NCBI GenBank assembly: GCA_945862985.1
Contig: CAMAZF010000004.1
Coordinates: 39,122 to 103,121 of the forward strand
Length of the DNA: 64,000 bases
Direction: 5' to 3'
Origin: Bordetella parapertussis
GTDB lineage: Bacteria > Pseudomonadota > Gammaproteobacteria > Burkholderiales > Burkholderiaceae_A
Shown here: positions 27,124 to 34,557 of the stretch, one piece after another
Numbering within the stretch: the first letter of the stretch is position 1
Layout: each line of letters begins with the position of its first letter
Made by a program: the position numbers and the translations under genes
The notes under the pieces: generated by a model
What the model saw: the letters and a program-made list of their open reading frames with translations, nothing else
The model's database searches: none
What the model was told of the DNA's origin: nothing

Positions 27124-28578
27124 ATGCTCGAATTCATCCGTCAAAACCGGCGTCTGCTGCAGCTGGTCCTCCTCATCCTCATCGTGCCCTCCTTCGTCAT
27201 TGTCGGGGCATGGGACTTGGTCGCACCTTCTCAGGCGGGACCCGCCTTGGCCGAGGTCAATGGGCGCAAGATTGAAAAGAATGAGTTCGATGCGTTTCAC
27301 CAGAGACAGCTTGAGCGTCTCTCGGCTCAGTTCGGTGGACAGGTCCCGCTCAGTGCGCTCGACTCACCTGCCTCCCGTATCTCGTCTCTGGATCGACTCA
27401 TCGCAGAGTCTATGCTTCGCCAACTCACCCTTGAGCACCGCATTGGTGTCTCCGATGCAGCGCTGAAGGCCGTGATCGCCCAAGTTCCTGAGTTTCAGAA
27501 GGACGGCGCGTTTAGTCTGGAGCAGGCCAATCAGGTGCTTCGAGCAAACGGTCTGACTGCTCAAGGCTTCGAGCAGAACCTTCGAATGGACATGAGTGCG
27601 GAGCTTCTTCCTCGCGCAGTCTCTGACACCGTGATCACTCCTAGAAGCGTTGCGCGTCTGATCAGTCAGTCAGAAACAGAGCGCCGTTCGTTCTCGATCC
27701 GTCGCTTCTCTGCCTCCGATTTCGCTCAGCGGGTCTCGGCGACCGATGACGAGCTGAAGGCTCACTATCAAGCCACGCTCGCACGCTACCAGACCCCAGA
27801 GTCCATCGATGTCGCCTACGTCTTGCTTGAGAATGCCTCAGCAGAGAAGGCAGAGCAGTTTTCTAATCTGGTCTATGAGCAGAGCGACAGCCTGGATCCT
27901 GTGGTCCAGCAGTTCGGAGTGAAGCCCATCGAGGTGAAAGGCGTCCAAAAGGGGCAGCCGGTGTCAGGCGCAGAGGGCTCCGTGGTCAATCACCCGCGTG
28001 TTCAGGCTGCCCTCTTTGATCGAGAGGCCATCCAGGAGAAGCGCAACACGCCCGCGGTGGAGATCGCCAGTGGGCGGCTCGTCTCTGCTCGTGTTTTGGC
28101 TCATCGGCCAGCGGCGCCTCTGGGCTTTGAGCAGGTCAAGGCTGCCGTCCGTGAGGATTGGGTCCGCCAGAAGGCCTCGGAGCTTGCAGCGGCAGCCGCT
28201 CAAGCCTTCAAGATGAGCGATGGAGGTCTGCTGCCCTTTGATCTTCGGCGCGCAGATGCCGCAGCGGCGGCCGTGTCTCTCAAGCTGCCGCAGGATTCCA
28301 TTGGGCAGCTGGCCATCGAAAAGCTGCTCTCCCCGACGTTTACCGTCGGCCAGCCCGTGGTCATCAGCCTGGGTCAGGCGGGCAGTCTGGTGGCGGTGTT
28401 ACAGGCGTCGCAAGTCGACTCGGTGGACGCGGCACCCGTGAAGCAGCGCCTTGGTGGGGCCTTCAATCTCCTTCAGCAGGCCGAGACCGAGCTGGCCTTC
28501 AAGCTTTGGATGCGGTCGCAGGAGGAGCGTTTGAAGGTCCGTCGCTACAAGGACAAGCTCGAGGCCGCGGCGTCGTAG
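27124..28578 (+). CDS. ppiD: PpiD-like periplasmic chaperone lacking the parvulin domain
   Basis: Inner-membrane-anchored, SurA/PpiD-type chaperone facing the periplasm, working near the Sec exit. Short cytoplasmic N-terminus, one membrane segment (about residues 11-29), a SurA_N-like chaperone region (about 40-215) and a C-terminal region with AEQFSNLVYEQSDSL. At 484 aa it is well below the usual 620-640. From memory of betaproteobacterial PpiD, the isomerase domain should lie between YQTPESIDVAYVLLENA and AEKAEQFSNLVYEQSDSL; here these are joined near residue 238, with no GGDLG-type parvulin motif. There is no Shine-Dalgarno before ATG 27124. The 3' end overlaps mnmH by 34 bp. Confidence 0.88.
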   Translation: MLEFIRQNRRLLQLVLLILIVPSFVIVGAWDLVAPSQAGPALAEVNGRKIEKNEFDAFHQRQLERLSAQFGGQVPLSALDSPASRISSLDRLIAESMLRQLTLEHRIGVSDAALKAVIAQVPEFQKDGAFSLEQANQVLRANGLTAQGFEQNLRMDMSAELLPRAVSDTVITPRSVARLISQSETERRSFSIRRFSASDFAQRVSATDDELKAHYQATLARYQTPESIDVAYVLLENASAEKAEQFSNLVYEQSDSLDPVVQQFGVKPIEVKGVQKGQPVSGAEGSVVNHPRVQAALFDREAIQEKRNTPAVEIASGRLVSARVLAHRPAAPLGFEQVKAAVREDWVRQKASELAAAAAQAFKMSDGGLLPFDLRRADAAAAAVSLKLPQDSIGQLAIEKLLSPTFTVGQPVVISLGQAGSLVAVLQASQVDSVDAAPVKQRLGGAFNLLQQAETELAFKLWMRSQEERLKVRRYKDKLEAAAS

Positions 28579-29594
28579 TGCATCTGCAGGTGTCCTTCAA
28601 GCCGGATCACCTGCCCATGCACACGCTGAGGGAAGTTACGGTCAATGGATCGTAAGTAGCTCGGGTCGTAGTGCAGAGCGAGCAAAGACTCCACCAGTTG
28701 CGCCCAGTCTCCGCTGTCCACCTGCTCAATCCATTTGGCCACCTGTTCATGACCCACCAAGGCCACCAGTTTCTGTAGCTGGGCACGAAGCGGATCCCGC
28801 GCCTGAAAAAAGTGGGCATATTCCTCGCATAGCAGGGCGACTCGATGCTCGAGTCCGAGCTCGAGCGTGACGCAGGTGCTGGTTCGAATGCGCTGCATGA
28901 GCACATCCGGCACCTGAACATTGCCCACCTTCTTGCTCTCCGATTCCACATACACTGGCCTTTCGGCATCGAGTCTGCGCAGGACATTCCAGATTCGCGT
29001 TTCAAAGTGCTTCTGTGAGGGCTGGGGAGCATCCGGCATCGCACCGAGGAGTGAACCGCGATGGCAGGCGAGACCTTCGAGGTCGAGGATCTGTTGGCCC
29101 GCGCGACTCAGCGCATCGAGAAACCGCGTTTTGCCAGAGCCCGTGACGCCACAGACCACTCGGAAGTCAAATCGCTCGACCATGGTTGGTAGGACCTCCA
29201 GCAGGCGCCCCCGAAAGGCTTTGTAGCCGCCTTCCAGCAAACCCACCTTCCAGCCCACACGGGCCAGGATGGTGGCGAGTGAGTTGCTGCGTTGACCACC
29301 TCGCCAACAGTAAACCAGTGGCTGCCAGTCCCGATCGTGCTCCGACAGGGGGCCCTGCAGGTGCCGAGCGATATTCTCGGCGACCAGCGCAGCCCCCATA
29401 CGTCGGGCGAGAAAGGGCTCTTGCTTGTATTGAGTGCCCACCGCGGCTCGCTGTTCGTCATCGAGCACCGGCATGCTCCGAGCGCCAGGCAGGTGGTCCT
29501 CGGCGAACTCCGAGGGAGAGCGGGCATCCAGGATGCTGTCGAAGTCATCAAGCCGCTCGAGGGCCTCTTGTGCGCTTACAATGCGGGGATTCAT
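28545..29594 (-). CDS. mnmH: tRNA 2-selenouridine/geranyl-2-thiouridine synthase
   Basis: MnmH (SelU, YbbB) replaces sulfur in 2-thiouridine at tRNA position 34 with selenium, through a geranylated intermediate. 349 aa from ATG 29594, with a TTG just upstream rejected. The rhodanese domain carries catalytic Cys 95-96 in VYCWRGGQRSNS, followed by the P-loop GVTGSGKT (about 148-155) and an ESESKKVGNVQVP block. It requires selenophosphate from SelD for its selenation function; no selD is in the window. Divergent from the DUF1178 gene with 17 bp between, and tail to tail with ppiD with a 34-bp overlap. Confidence 0.93.
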   Translation of the reverse strand: MNPRIVSAQEALERLDDFDSILDARSPSEFAEDHLPGARSMPVLDDEQRAAVGTQYKQEPFLARRMGAALVAENIARHLQGPLSEHDRDWQPLVYCWRGGQRSNSLATILARVGWKVGLLEGGYKAFRGRLLEVLPTMVERFDFRVVCGVTGSGKTRFLDALSRAGQQILDLEGLACHRGSLLGAMPDAPQPSQKHFETRIWNVLRRLDAERPVYVESESKKVGNVQVPDVLMQRIRTSTCVTLELGLEHRVALLCEEYAHFFQARDPLRAQLQKLVALVGHEQVAKWIEQVDSGDWAQLVESLLALHYDPSYLRSIDRNFPQRVHGQVIRLEGHLQMHYDAAASSLSL

Positions 29595-29611
29595 CAAGTC
29601 TTCACAAAGTT

Positions 29612-30052
29612 ATGGCGAGAAAGATTTTCAACCTGCAATGTAGCTTGGGACACCGGTTCGAGGGCTGGTTCGCCTCGCATGAGGCGCTTGATGAGCAATC
29701 TGCACGTGGACTGGTTCGTTGCCCGATCTGCGACACGGATGAGGTCTCTAGAATGCCGACAGCCGCACGTCTGGCCCTCTCGGGGGCGGAGGCACCCAAA
29801 CCTTTGCCCGATGCCACTCAGGTTCAGGAAGCGATGGGGGCGGTCTTGGCCGCCGCCCGCGCGCTGGCACAGCAATGCGAGGACGTGGGGGATGGATTTG
29901 CCGATGAGGCTAGGCGTATTCATTACGCTGAAGTCCCTGAGCGCAACATCATGGGACGCACGAGTGTCCAAGAGGCAAAGGCGCTGAGGGACGAGGGGAT
30001 TGAGATTTTGTCGCTTCCTATTCCGGCTGGCGTTTTGGGTCGCGAACACTAG
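29612..30052 (+). CDS. DUF1178 family protein
   Basis: 146 aa protein of the DUF1178 family, found in many alpha- and betaproteobacteria, function unknown. Starts MARKIFNLQCSLGHRFEGWF, with Cys-x-x-Gly-His and a later CPIC pair that could form a zinc site; the C-terminus has ERNIMGRTSVQEAKALRDEG, typical of the family. I chose ATG 29612; the longer frame from 29186 is antisense to mnmH. A TACAAT (29577-29582) upstream could be its -10, inside mnmH. No Shine-Dalgarno is evident. The stop overlaps the gst stop as CTAG. Confidence 0.85.
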   Translation: MARKIFNLQCSLGHRFEGWFASHEALDEQSARGLVRCPICDTDEVSRMPTAARLALSGAEAPKPLPDATQVQEAMGAVLAAARALAQQCEDVGDGFADEARRIHYAEVPERNIMGRTSVQEAKALRDEGIEILSLPIPAGVLGREH

Positions 30053-30729
30053 CCCTTGAGTCCAAACAGCAGGTTCTTCGCAGGCGCGTTGGTGAGCGGC
30101 TTGCGCAGGTCAGCAAAAAGGGCCACACCCCGCTGAACTGCGGGCCTGGCCTCAATGGAGTTGAACCAGCGCTGCACGCTAGGGAACTTCGCAAGGTCAA
30201 TGCCTTGATTGGCGTAAGAGGCGACCCACGGCCAGGCTGCAATATCCGCAATCGTGTATTGGTCAGCTGCCAGATACTCATGAGCTTCAAGCTGGCGGTT
30301 GAGGACCCCGTAAAGGCGTTGAGCTTCATTTGAGTAGCGCTCAATGCCGTAGGGAACCGGCTCCGGAGCATAGAGGCGAAAATGGTGTGCCTGTCCCAGC
30401 ATGGGGCCAAGACCACCCATCTGGAACATCAGCCACTGGAGAACATCGAAGCGATCGCGATCGCTCTGGCCGATGAGTTTTCCCGCTTTGCCTGCGAGGT
30501 AAATGAGGATGGCTCCAGACTCGAAGAGAGCGATGGGTTTGCCGTCAGGCCCTTCGGTGTCTGTGATGGCCGGGATTTTATTGTTCGGGCTGATCTTGAG
30601 GAAGTCGGGATCAAACTGATCGCCCTTGCCGATGTTGATGGGTGTGGCTTCGTATGCAAGCCCCAGCTCTTCGAGCAGGATGGAAACCTTCTTTCCATTG
30701 GGGGTGGGCCAGGTGTAGAGGTGAATCAT
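30049..30729 (-). CDS. glutathione S-transferase, YfcG/nu-class type
   Basis: 226 aa cytosolic thioredoxin-fold enzyme. N-terminal [21 protein letters not shown] is the YfcG/YghU (Ure2-like) signature, where the TPNG Thr-Asn takes the place of the catalytic residue; FLKISPNNKIPAITD and the ALFESGAILIYLA glutathione-binding turn follow. The C-terminal helical domain has ADIAAWPWV. Related enzymes have disulfide reductase activity with glutathione. It is the last gene of the queF-dapD-yffB-dapE-prmB-gst run and overlaps prmB by 4 bp (ATGA). Confidence 0.88.
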   Translation of the reverse strand: MIHLYTWPTPNGKKVSILLEELGLAYEATPINIGKGDQFDPDFLKISPNNKIPAITDTEGPDGKPIALFESGAILIYLAGKAGKLIGQSDRDRFDVLQWLMFQMGGLGPMLGQAHHFRLYAPEPVPYGIERYSNEAQRLYGVLNRQLEAHEYLAADQYTIADIAAWPWVASYANQGIDLAKFPSVQRWFNSIEARPAVQRGVALFADLRKPLTNAPAKNLLFGLKG

Positions 30730-31646
30730 GGCGAAACTCCGAGGGAGAAGACTGCCCCTTGGGCTTGAGACACCTCAAGCCAAATGGGGTGAAGGTGGGG
30801 GAAATCCTGCTCAAACAGCATCTCGCAGGTGGACTGCTCAAAGCCGGTTTCACACAGCAACACTCCGCCCTCAGCGAGCCTGAGCGGCAACTCAGAGAGC
30901 AGACGACGGATAAAGGTCATGCCGTCTTCGCCCGATCCGAGCGCCAATTCCGGCTCAGCGAGAAACTCGGGGGGAAGCGCTCTCACTTTAGCCATCGGGA
31001 CGTAAGGTGGGTTACAGAGGATCAGGTCGAAACGCTCGTCTGGTTCAAACCCGTCAAACAGGTCTGAACATCTGAGGTCGATCTGAGCCTCGAGCCCATA
31101 GTCGATGACGTTCTCCTTCGCGAGGCTGAGAGCCTCTGGACTAAGATCGCTTGCGACCACCTGAGCTTCAGGCCAGCGAAGCCCGGCTTGAATGGCCAGA
31201 CAGCCGGAGCCGGTGCAGAGATCGAGGATGCGAGCGGGGGGATGATCAAGACCAAAAATCTCATCCTGAAGGAGCTCTGCGAGATAGGAGCGCGGAATGA
31301 TCGCTCTTGGATCGGAGCGAAAACGAAGCCCCATGAGCCAAGCCTCCCCAAGAATGTAGGCAGTCGGGCGGCGATCCACCACCCGCGAGGTGATGCGCCT
31401 CACCAGCATCTGGCGTTCGTGGGGCAACAGGCGAGCCTGATCGAAGCTGTGGTCGAGGTCGAGCGGTAGCTTTAGGCTTCCCAACACAAGCCATCGAGCT
31501 TCCTCAAGGGCATTCGAGGTGCCTTGACCAAAAACAGATCCAGACGCTGCCAACGCACTCGCACAGGCGCGTATCCAGTCTGAGAGTGTGAACAGCTCGA
31601 GGGCAGCCGCGGTGCCATCCCAACTGGTTTCATCGAGCGCCTTCAT
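30726..31646 (-). CDS. prmB: ribosomal protein L3 N5-glutamine methyltransferase
   Basis: SAM-dependent methyltransferase of the HemK family, 306 aa, that methylates a glutamine of ribosomal protein uL3. SAM-binding motif [16 protein letters not shown], catalytic NPPYVP, and the PrmB-type [19 protein letters not shown]. The N-terminal helical region differs from PrmC, and no prfA is adjacent, which supports PrmB. It overlaps dapE upstream and gst downstream by 4 bp each, indicating translational coupling. Confidence 0.93.
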   Translation of the reverse strand: MKALDETSWDGTAAALELFTLSDWIRACASALAASGSVFGQGTSNALEEARWLVLGSLKLPLDLDHSFDQARLLPHERQMLVRRITSRVVDRRPTAYILGEAWLMGLRFRSDPRAIIPRSYLAELLQDEIFGLDHPPARILDLCTGSGCLAIQAGLRWPEAQVVASDLSPEALSLAKENVIDYGLEAQIDLRCSDLFDGFEPDERFDLILCNPPYVPMAKVRALPPEFLAEPELALGSGEDGMTFIRRLLSELPLRLAEGGVLLCETGFEQSTCEMLFEQDFPHLHPIWLEVSQAQGAVFSLGVSP

Positions 31647-32806
31647 GTGATGGAGGGAAGGAGACGACGCATGGCCCCAAGGTAGACCGCGCTGAGGGGC
31701 TCTAGGTCTGCCACCCGAATACGCTCATTCACTTGGTGAATGGTGGCATTGATGGGCCCAAACTCAATCACCTCTTCGCAGTGCTTGGCGATGAAACGAC
31801 CATCGGAGGTCCCTCCTGTGGTGGAGAGCTCTGCCTCAACGCCGGTGACCTCCTGAATCGAGGCTCTCATGGCATCGCACAGCGTTCCGGGGAGCGTGAG
31901 ATAGGGCTCGCCACCCAGCGTCCAGTCGATCTCATAGGAGAGGTTGTGACGGCTCAGAACCGCTTCCAGCCGTGACTTCAGACTCTCGGGGCTGCTCACG
32001 CTGCCAAATCGAAAGTTAAAGGCTGCAGACAGCGAGCCCGGAATGACGTTGGTTGCACCGGTGCCCGAATGGAGGTTCGAGACCTGCCATGTCGTGGGAG
32101 GGAAATGCTGGCTGCCATCATCCCAGACCATGGCTGCAAGTTCGGTCAGCGCAGGCGCAAAGCGATGGATGGGATTGTCCGCAAGGTGTGGGTAGGCGAC
32201 ATGCCCCTGCTTACCGAACAAGGTGAGCCGACCCGAGAGGGTTCCACGGCGCCCATTCTTGACCATATCGCCGAGGGTTCGCACAGAGGTGGGCTCACCC
32301 ACGATGCAGTAATTGAGAGGTTCGCCACGATGGGCCAGCGCTCTACAGACTTGGACGGTTCCATCTAGCGCCGGACCCTCTTCATCAGAGGTGATGAGAT
32401 AAGCGAGTCGTCCGCGAAAATGGGGCCGCTCGGCGATGAAGGCTTCAGTGGCCGTGACGAACGCGGCCAGCGAGGATTTCATGTCAGCCGCGCCGCGTGC
32501 GACCAGTTCACCTGCAGGGGTGAGGGTCGGCTCAAAGGGGGGCGATTGCCAGGACTCCAGAGGGCCTGTTGGAACCACATCCGTATGCCCAGCCAGCACC
32601 AGGGTGGGGCCTGGCTCGCCGCCTTCGCGCAGCGCCCACAGATTGGTCACCTCACCGAAGGGGAGAATCTCGCAATTGAATCCAAGCGGTCTCAGACGAT
32701 CGGCAATGAGGGTGCAGCATCCCTCGTCATGCGGGGTGACTGACGCGCGAGCAAGGAGGGCCTGCGCCAGTGAGAGCGTGGCGTTAGGAGATGGATGTGG
32801 AGTCAT
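31643..32806 (-). CDS. dapE: succinyl-diaminopimelate desuccinylase
   Basis: Zinc-dependent M20 amidohydrolase that makes L,L-diaminopimelate for lysine and peptidoglycan. 387 aa from ATG 32806 ([19 protein letters not shown]); a longer frame from 32854 lies in yffB. Metal ligands: His in [10 protein letters not shown], Asp in [10 protein letters not shown], Glu pair in [12 protein letters not shown]. Overlaps the end of yffB by 23 bp; the yffB-dapE neighbourhood is shared with E. coli. dapD, two steps earlier in the same pathway, is in the same run. Confidence 0.95.
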   Translation of the reverse strand: MTPHPSPNATLSLAQALLARASVTPHDEGCCTLIADRLRPLGFNCEILPFGEVTNLWALREGGEPGPTLVLAGHTDVVPTGPLESWQSPPFEPTLTPAGELVARGAADMKSSLAAFVTATEAFIAERPHFRGRLAYLITSDEEGPALDGTVQVCRALAHRGEPLNYCIVGEPTSVRTLGDMVKNGRRGTLSGRLTLFGKQGHVAYPHLADNPIHRFAPALTELAAMVWDDGSQHFPPTTWQVSNLHSGTGATNVIPGSLSAAFNFRFGSVSSPESLKSRLEAVLSRHNLSYEIDWTLGGEPYLTLPGTLCDAMRASIQEVTGVEAELSTTGGTSDGRFIAKHCEEVIEFGPINATIHQVNERIRVADLEPLSAVYLGAMRRLLPSIT

Positions 32807-33167
32807 GGTGTCGGTCGAGGCCAAGCCCCGCATAGAGGGATTCAGAGAACCCAACGAGGAGCTCTTGCTCCCATTCCAGCACGGGGCGCTTGATCAGCAG
32901 AGGATTCTCTGCCAACAGTTCGAGGGCGGAGGCTTGGTCAACCACACCTCTTCGACGATCCTCCGGCAATGCGCGCCAAGTGAGCCCCCTTCGATTGAGC
33001 AGACTGTCGTAAGGAATACGGTTGAGCCACTCGCGAAGCTTGTCCAGATGAGGCGGGTTCAGCTTGAGGTCGACAAAGTCGTATTGAACGCCATGCTGTT
33101 TGAGCCAACGGCGCGCAGCTCTGACCTGATCGCAGCTAGAAATGCCGTAGACGGTGGGTTCCGCCAA
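32784..33167 (-). CDS. yffB: ArsC-family protein YffB
   Basis: 127 aa thioredoxin-fold protein of the ArsC/Spx/YffB family. [16 protein letters not shown] holds the single N-terminal Cys; [12 protein letters not shown] and [10 protein letters not shown] are family landmarks. Family members are linked to arsenate or thiol chemistry, but YffB function is not established. Start is TTG 33167, 3 bp after the dapD stop; no ATG is available in a suitable place. Lies between dapD and dapE. Confidence 0.85.
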   Translation of the reverse strand: MAEPTVYGISSCDQVRAARRWLKQHGVQYDFVDLKLNPPHLDKLREWLNRIPYDSLLNRRGLTWRALPEDRRRGVVDQASALELLAENPLLIKRPVLEWEQELLVGFSESLYAGLGLDRHHDSTSIS

Positions 33168-33170
33168 TGT

Positions 33171-34001
33171 TTAGTCCCCCCGAAGGAGGTCGTTGATACT
33201 GGTCTTGGCGCGAGTCTGGGCATCGACGCGCTTCACAATGACGGCGCAGTTCAGGCTGTATTTTCCGTCGGGTGAGGGGAGGCTACCGGGCACCACAACG
33301 CTGCCGGCGGGGACCCGACCCATGAACACCTCACCACTGGCTCGATCATAGATGCGAGTCGATTGGCCGATGAAGACGCCCATCGAAAGGACAGAGTTTT
33401 CCTCCACGATGACGCCCTCAACCACTTCAGAGCGCGCCCCAATAAAGCAGTTGTCTTCAATGATGGTGGGGTTCGCCTGAAGTGGCTCCAGAACCCCACC
33501 GATGCCGACGCCCCCGGAGAGGTGCACATGCTTCCCAATCTGGGCACATGAGCCGACCGTGGCCCAGGTGTCTACCATGGTGCCTTCGTCTACATAGGCA
33601 CCGATGTTGACGTAAGACGGCATGAGCACCACGTTCCTGCCGAGAAAGCTGCCCCGACGGGCCATGGCTGGCGGCACCACGCGAACGCCGCTGGCCGCGA
33701 TCGCCTCAGGGGACATGTGCCCGAACTTGGTGGGCACCTTGTCGAAGAACCGAAGGTCGCCGGCGTCAATGGACTCATTGTCACGGAGCCTGAAGCTCAG
33801 CAAAACCGCCTTCTTGATCCACTGGTGAACGACCCACTGCCCGGAGTCCTTGCTTGCCACGCGAAGCGTACCGGCGTCCAGTTGCTCAATGATCTCTTCG
33901 ACCGCTGACTTCAGTTCAGCGGGGTGTTGTTTAGGGCTGAGCTGCGCTCGATCTTCCCAGGCTGCGTCAATCAAGGTCTGGAGTTGGGCGATGGAGGTCA
34001 T
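33171..34001 (-). CDS. dapD: tetrahydrodipicolinate N-succinyltransferase
   Basis: Left-handed beta-helix acyltransferase, 276 aa, that succinylates tetrahydrodipicolinate in the lysine/diaminopimelate pathway. Hexapeptide repeats run through the middle ([40 protein letters not shown]), then [18 protein letters not shown] and a C-terminal extension. ATG 34001 with AGGACC upstream. Nine bp downstream of queF; part of the same run as dapE. Confidence 0.96.
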   Translation of the reverse strand: MTSIAQLQTLIDAAWEDRAQLSPKQHPAELKSAVEEIIEQLDAGTLRVASKDSGQWVVHQWIKKAVLLSFRLRDNESIDAGDLRFFDKVPTKFGHMSPEAIAASGVRVVPPAMARRGSFLGRNVVLMPSYVNIGAYVDEGTMVDTWATVGSCAQIGKHVHLSGGVGIGGVLEPLQANPTIIEDNCFIGARSEVVEGVIVEENSVLSMGVFIGQSTRIYDRASGEVFMGRVPAGSVVVPGSLPSPDGKYSLNCAVIVKRVDAQTRAKTSINDLLRGD

Positions 34002-34010
34002 GAAAAGGTC

Positions 34011-34427
34011 CTAGCGAATCGAAGGTTGAATGGGGAAGTCATGCAGCTGAACCCTGGGCTGAGGCGTCCAGTGCGAGGCTTGGTGTTCTGCGACCACGGT
34101 GGTGAAGAGGCCCCCACGAACATACCAGCGAGCGGTCAGGCGCATGAATCGGGGGGCGCAGGCTCGAACGAGATCGTCCAGGATGGAGTTGGTCACGGCT
34201 TCGTGGAAGGCGCCCTGATCACGATACGACCACATGTAGAGTTTGAGCGCCTTGAGTTCGACGTTCTTTTGATCCGGGATGTAGTCGATGGTGAGGTGTG
34301 CGAAGTCGGGCTGGCCGGTGAGGGGGCATAGGCAGGTGAATTCCGGGACCTCAATGTGGACTTGATAGTCGCGATCGGGCTGAGGATTTGGAAAAGTCTG
34401 GAGCTCACGAGAGGGTTGAGTGGACAT
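34011..34427 (-). CDS. queF: NADPH-dependent 7-cyano-7-deazaguanine reductase, short type
   Basis: QueF reduces preQ0 to preQ1 for queuosine in tRNA. 138 aa, the unimodal short form. Catalytic Cys lies in [18 protein letters not shown]; the [20 protein letters not shown] block carries the QueF motif with substrate-binding Glu. First gene of the six-gene minus-strand run. A TATAAT on the minus strand (34528-34523) would give a leader of about 90 nt. I looked for a preQ1 riboswitch in it and did not recognise one. No clear Shine-Dalgarno before the ATG. Confidence 0.95.
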   Translation of the reverse strand: MSTQPSRELQTFPNPQPDRDYQVHIEVPEFTCLCPLTGQPDFAHLTIDYIPDQKNVELKALKLYMWSYRDQGAFHEAVTNSILDDLVRACAPRFMRLTARWYVRGGLFTTVVAEHQASHWTPQPRVQLHDFPIQPSIR

Positions 34428-34518
34428 GTTCGGGGGAGTTTCTGCAAATTAAGCGAAATAGACGCATTTAGGCTAATAAAAGTGGCAAGTTGAGGCCAGA
34501 AGCCATCAGGTTTTGCAC

Positions 34519-34528
34519 TGTTATTATA
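34519..34528. promoter_or_regulatory. overlapping divergent -10 elements of smc and queF
   Basis: On the plus strand TG-T-TATTAT (34519-34527) is an extended -10 for smc, about 24 nt before its AAGGAG ribosome site. On the minus strand TATAAT (34528-34523) is a perfect -10 toward queF. The two overlap almost completely, a symmetric arrangement that allows divergent transcription from one spot. No strong -35 is seen on either side. Inference from motif match. Confidence 0.5.
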
Positions 34529-34557
34529 TCGCAGCCTCATTAAGGAGCCTCTCCGCT

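Noticed and set aside
34428..34516. preQ1 riboswitch upstream of queF
   Set aside because: I found no class I pseudoknot pattern or other known preQ1 consensus; only the leader length is unusual, so it is listed as a finding but not as a riboswitch.
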